The notes under the pieces: model-generated
The model's input: only the letters and a program-made list of their open reading frames with translations
The model's database searches: none
What the model was told of the DNA's origin: nothing
From: Flavobacterium sp.
Lineage (GTDB): Bacteria > Bacteroidota > Bacteroidia > Flavobacteriales > Flavobacteriaceae
Reading direction: 5' to 3'
Length of the DNA stretch: 51,718 bases
Assembly: GCF_013823965.1 (NCBI RefSeq)
Contig: NZ_PNNA01000060.1
Span: forward strand, 1-51,718
Made by a program: the position numbers and the translations under genes
Shown: piece after piece, positions 50,040 through 51,718 of the stretch
Numbering within the stretch: the first letter of the stretch is position 1
Layout: every line of letters starts with the position of its first letter

Positions 50040-51143
50040 ATGATGATTACAATTGTTTTATATATAATCCTGTTCATTTATTGCTTGGCGATAATCGCCT
50101 TGATTTATGGATTTACCAAAGTCAATTCTTTCGATTATCTTGGGCAAAAGCCAAAAAACAAATTCTCGATTGTCGTTCCTTTTCGCAACGAAGCTGAAAA
50201 TTTGCCAATCCTTTTAAATAGTTTTTCAAAATTGAATTATCCTGCTGATTTGTTTGAAGTGATTCTGGTTGATGATGAATCGGAGGAAGTGTTCAGTTTT
50301 CAGTTTTCAGTGTTCAATGTTCAAATGATAAATAATATTCGTGTTTCGAATTCGCCCAAAAAAGATGCGATTTCAACGGCAATTCAAGTCGTAAAAAACG
50401 ATTGGATTATCACGACTGATGCGGATTGTGTCGTTAATGAAAACTGGCTTTCGGCATTGGACAATTACATTCAACTTCACGATGTTTCGATGATTGCCGG
50501 AGCGGTTTCTTATGATTGCAAAAATTCCTTTTTGCATCATTTTCAGCAATTGGATTTGGCCAGTTTGCAAGGAGCAACTATTGGAAGTTTTGGTTTGAGA
50601 AAAGGTTTTATGTGCAATGGAGCCAACTTTGCTTACACCAAATCGTTTTTTCAAGAACTGAATGGTTTTGAAGGAAATGATGAAATTGCGAGCGGTGACG
50701 ATGTTTTTTTGTTGCAAAAAGCGATTGCAAGATTCCCTGATAAAGTTCATTATTTAAAATCCGAAAACAACGTTGTCCTCACAAAACCTTTGGATGATTG
50801 GAAATCCTTGTTTTACCAAAGAGTGCGTTGGGCTTCAAAAACGGGTTCGTATCAAAGCAATTTTGGAAAAGGTTTGGGTTTGGTGGTTTTTGGCGGAAAT
50901 TTGGCTTGGATTTTGGGTTTTGGGTTTTGGGTTTTGGGTCTTACGCCATTTCTAAACATAATTTTGATATTCTTTTTGAAATTCGTTGTTGATGCGGTTT
51001 TGATTTATAAAGCAAATCTTTTCTTGAATAAAAACAGCATGCGCTATTTGATTTTGGGAAGTTTGGTTTATCCGTTTTTTAGCGTGAGTGTGGCTTTGTA
51101 TTCCGTGTTTGGAAAATACGAATGGAAAGGGAGGCAGTTTTAA
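50040..51143 (+). CDS. Membrane-bound family 2 glycosyltransferase
   Basis: A 367-residue processive-type GT2 enzyme. The N-terminal membrane segment (6-24) precedes the GT-A domain: FSIVVPFRNEAENLP, Asp78-Asp79 (LVDDES), Asp127-Ala-Asp129 (TTDADC, metal), GDD (219-221), QRVRW (260-264, catalytic-site motif). Three C-terminal hydrophobic segments follow. Two tandem heptamer arrays lie inside: residues 84-95 (VFSFQFSVFNVQ) and 291-300 (ILGFGFWVLG). The substrate is unknown; the UPF0104 gene upstream is in the same transcript. Confidence 0.92.
   Translation: MMITIVLYIILFIYCLAIIALIYGFTKVNSFDYLGQKPKNKFSIVVPFRNEAENLPILLNSFSKLNYPADLFEVILVDDESEEVFSFQFSVFNVQMINNIRVSNSPKKDAISTAIQVVKNDWIITTDADCVVNENWLSALDNYIQLHDVSMIAGAVSYDCKNSFLHHFQQLDLASLQGATIGSFGLRKGFMCNGANFAYTKSFFQELNGFEGNDEIASGDDVFLLQKAIARFPDKVHYLKSENNVVLTKPLDDWKSLFYQRVRWASKTGSYQSNFGKGLGLVVFGGNLAWILGFGFWVLGLTPFLNIILIFFLKFVVDAVLIYKANLFLNKNSMRYLILGSLVYPFFSVSVALYSVFGKYEWKGRQF
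50290..50324. repeat. Five-unit heptamer array within the glycosyltransferase gene
   Basis: Units in register: TGTTCAG, TTTTCAG, TTTTCAG, TGTTCAA and TGTTCAA. It follows the catalytic Asp-Asp loop and adds residues in place of normal sequence. Any change by one unit would shift the frame. Confidence 0.75.
50911..50938 (+). repeat. TTTTGGG x4 tandem repeat, G-quadruplex motif in the glycosyltransferase gene
   Basis: Four perfect TTTTGGG units (50911-50917, 50918-50924, 50925-50931, 50932-50938) in the coding strand. Four GGG tracts with TTTT loops form a canonical G-quadruplex pattern. The unit of 7 is not a multiple of 3, so slippage would shift the frame. Confidence 0.85.
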
Positions 51144-51151
51144 TCCTTGAA

Positions 51152-51634
51152 TTACTCTACTTTGAGAATAACGGGAAGGATAAATTGTGTTTTTACTGGA
51201 ATTCCGCGTTTAATGGCTGGATTCACTCTTGGAAAATCGACCAAACGGGATTTTAGAATACTGTCAATTTTTATGGTGTCGTAAGCGACAGAATCTTTGG
51301 GAAATTGGGGTTCGAATTGCATCGTGGCATTAGGAAAAATGGTAACTTTCACTTCAATCGTGTCCAATTCAGGATAGAGAATCGACAAGGTGTCAACACT
51401 TAATTTTTCCTGAATAAGCTGAGTCATATATTCGAAAAAGCATTGCTGACGTTGGGTTTTGTTCTCGATTTTCTCGCAATCAGCGACTGATGGAAACTCG
51501 TCGACTTCTTTCCAGTTGATGGCTTTCAATTCTTTCTGTAACAATTCTTTTTCTGACGGCACTTGCTTGTCAAAGTACTGGCAGGAACTAAAAAGTAGTG
51601 GCAAAAAAAGTGTTATTAGAATTATTTTCCTCAT
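51152..51634 (-). CDS. Lipoprotein with a TonB-like C-terminal domain
   Basis: A 160-residue lipoprotein: signal with lipobox Cys18 (LFLPLLFSSC). The mid-part has a Cys pair (ADCEKIENKTQRQQCFFEYM). The C-terminus (DTIKIDSILKSRLVDFPRVNPAIKRGIPVKTQFILPVILKVE) has the pattern of a TonB C-terminal domain (PAIKRGxPVxxxFxLPVxxxV). Similar Bacteroidota proteins are annotated as energy-transducer-like; lacking a membrane anchor helix, this is not a canonical TonB. The ATG at 51634 starts the lipobox signal. It converges on the glycosyltransferase gene with an 8-bp gap. Confidence 0.7.
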   Translation of the reverse strand: MRKIILITLFLPLLFSSCQYFDKQVPSEKELLQKELKAINWKEVDEFPSVADCEKIENKTQRQQCFFEYMTQLIQEKLSVDTLSILYPELDTIEVKVTIFPNATMQFEPQFPKDSVAYDTIKIDSILKSRLVDFPRVNPAIKRGIPVKTQFILPVILKVE

Positions 51635-51718
51635 ATTCGTTAACGAAAGAAATGCTGTTTTAATTTTGTTTAAAAGTACTGCTTTAATTTTCAAAAATAC
51701 TAAAAAATACTTTATGGA

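Overview
The window looks like chromosomal DNA of a Flavobacterium-like member of the Bacteroidota. Evidence: AT-rich DNA, no usable Shine-Dalgarno sequences, many upstream regions carrying the Bacteroidota -7 box TAnnTTTG (four with a TTG-type -33 element at 17-22 bp), two TonB-dependent receptors, and gene families typical of the phylum (DUF3127, DUF4301, DUF4407, the active/inactive M16 pair, bacterial GGGP synthase). It is mostly core chromosome. I see no phage, insertion sequence, CRISPR array or rRNA; there is one tRNA (Leu, UAG).

Layout. 0-1 kb: 3' end of tsf. 1-8.8 kb: a sugar locus best read as sucrose use: a LacI regulator facing a TonB receptor, an SLC45/sucrose-type MFS symporter, a PfkB (fructo)kinase and a GH13_18 sucrose-phosphorylase-like enzyme, with two 14-bp operators spaced exactly 21 bp between the divergent genes. 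8.9-17.2 kb: housekeeping genes (tag, MOSC protein, aat, PAP2 phosphatase, DUF3127 protein with an SSB-like tail, flavin reductase, orphan histidine kinase, transglutaminase, HIT protein, greA) and a Rieske-like lipoprotein lacking both histidine ligands. 17.3-24.3 kb, minus strand: a TonB receptor behind a TPP riboswitch, arfB, a NadR-like kinase joined to DUF4301, a PnuC-type transporter, GGGP synthase and a phosphopantetheinyl transferase. 24.5-41 kb: ahcY, cysK, a histidine kinase, rplU-rpmA, the M16 pair, a DMT transporter, a metal-binding lipoprotein, tRNA-Leu, an M20 peptidase, a saccharopine dehydrogenase-like protein, pckA and a DUF4407 protein.

42-46 kb holds the most interesting system: FadL-type porin, SQR-like flavoprotein, DsrC/TusE and DsrE proteins, all on the minus strand. 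They look like a small sulfide/persulfide relay. The porin and the SQR gene each have a palindrome of CRP/FNR geometry (TGTAA-N6-TTACA type) whose centre lies exactly 33 bp from a TAnnTTTA box, so both appear to be switched on by one activator.

46-51.7 kb: a PH/SHOCT protein, a YjbR protein, hemW, ruvC, a UPF0104 membrane protein, a GT2 glycosyltransferase and a lipoprotein with a TonB-like tail. This stretch is rich in 7-bp tandem repeats, some inside genes, including four TTTTGGG units that also form a G-quadruplex motif.
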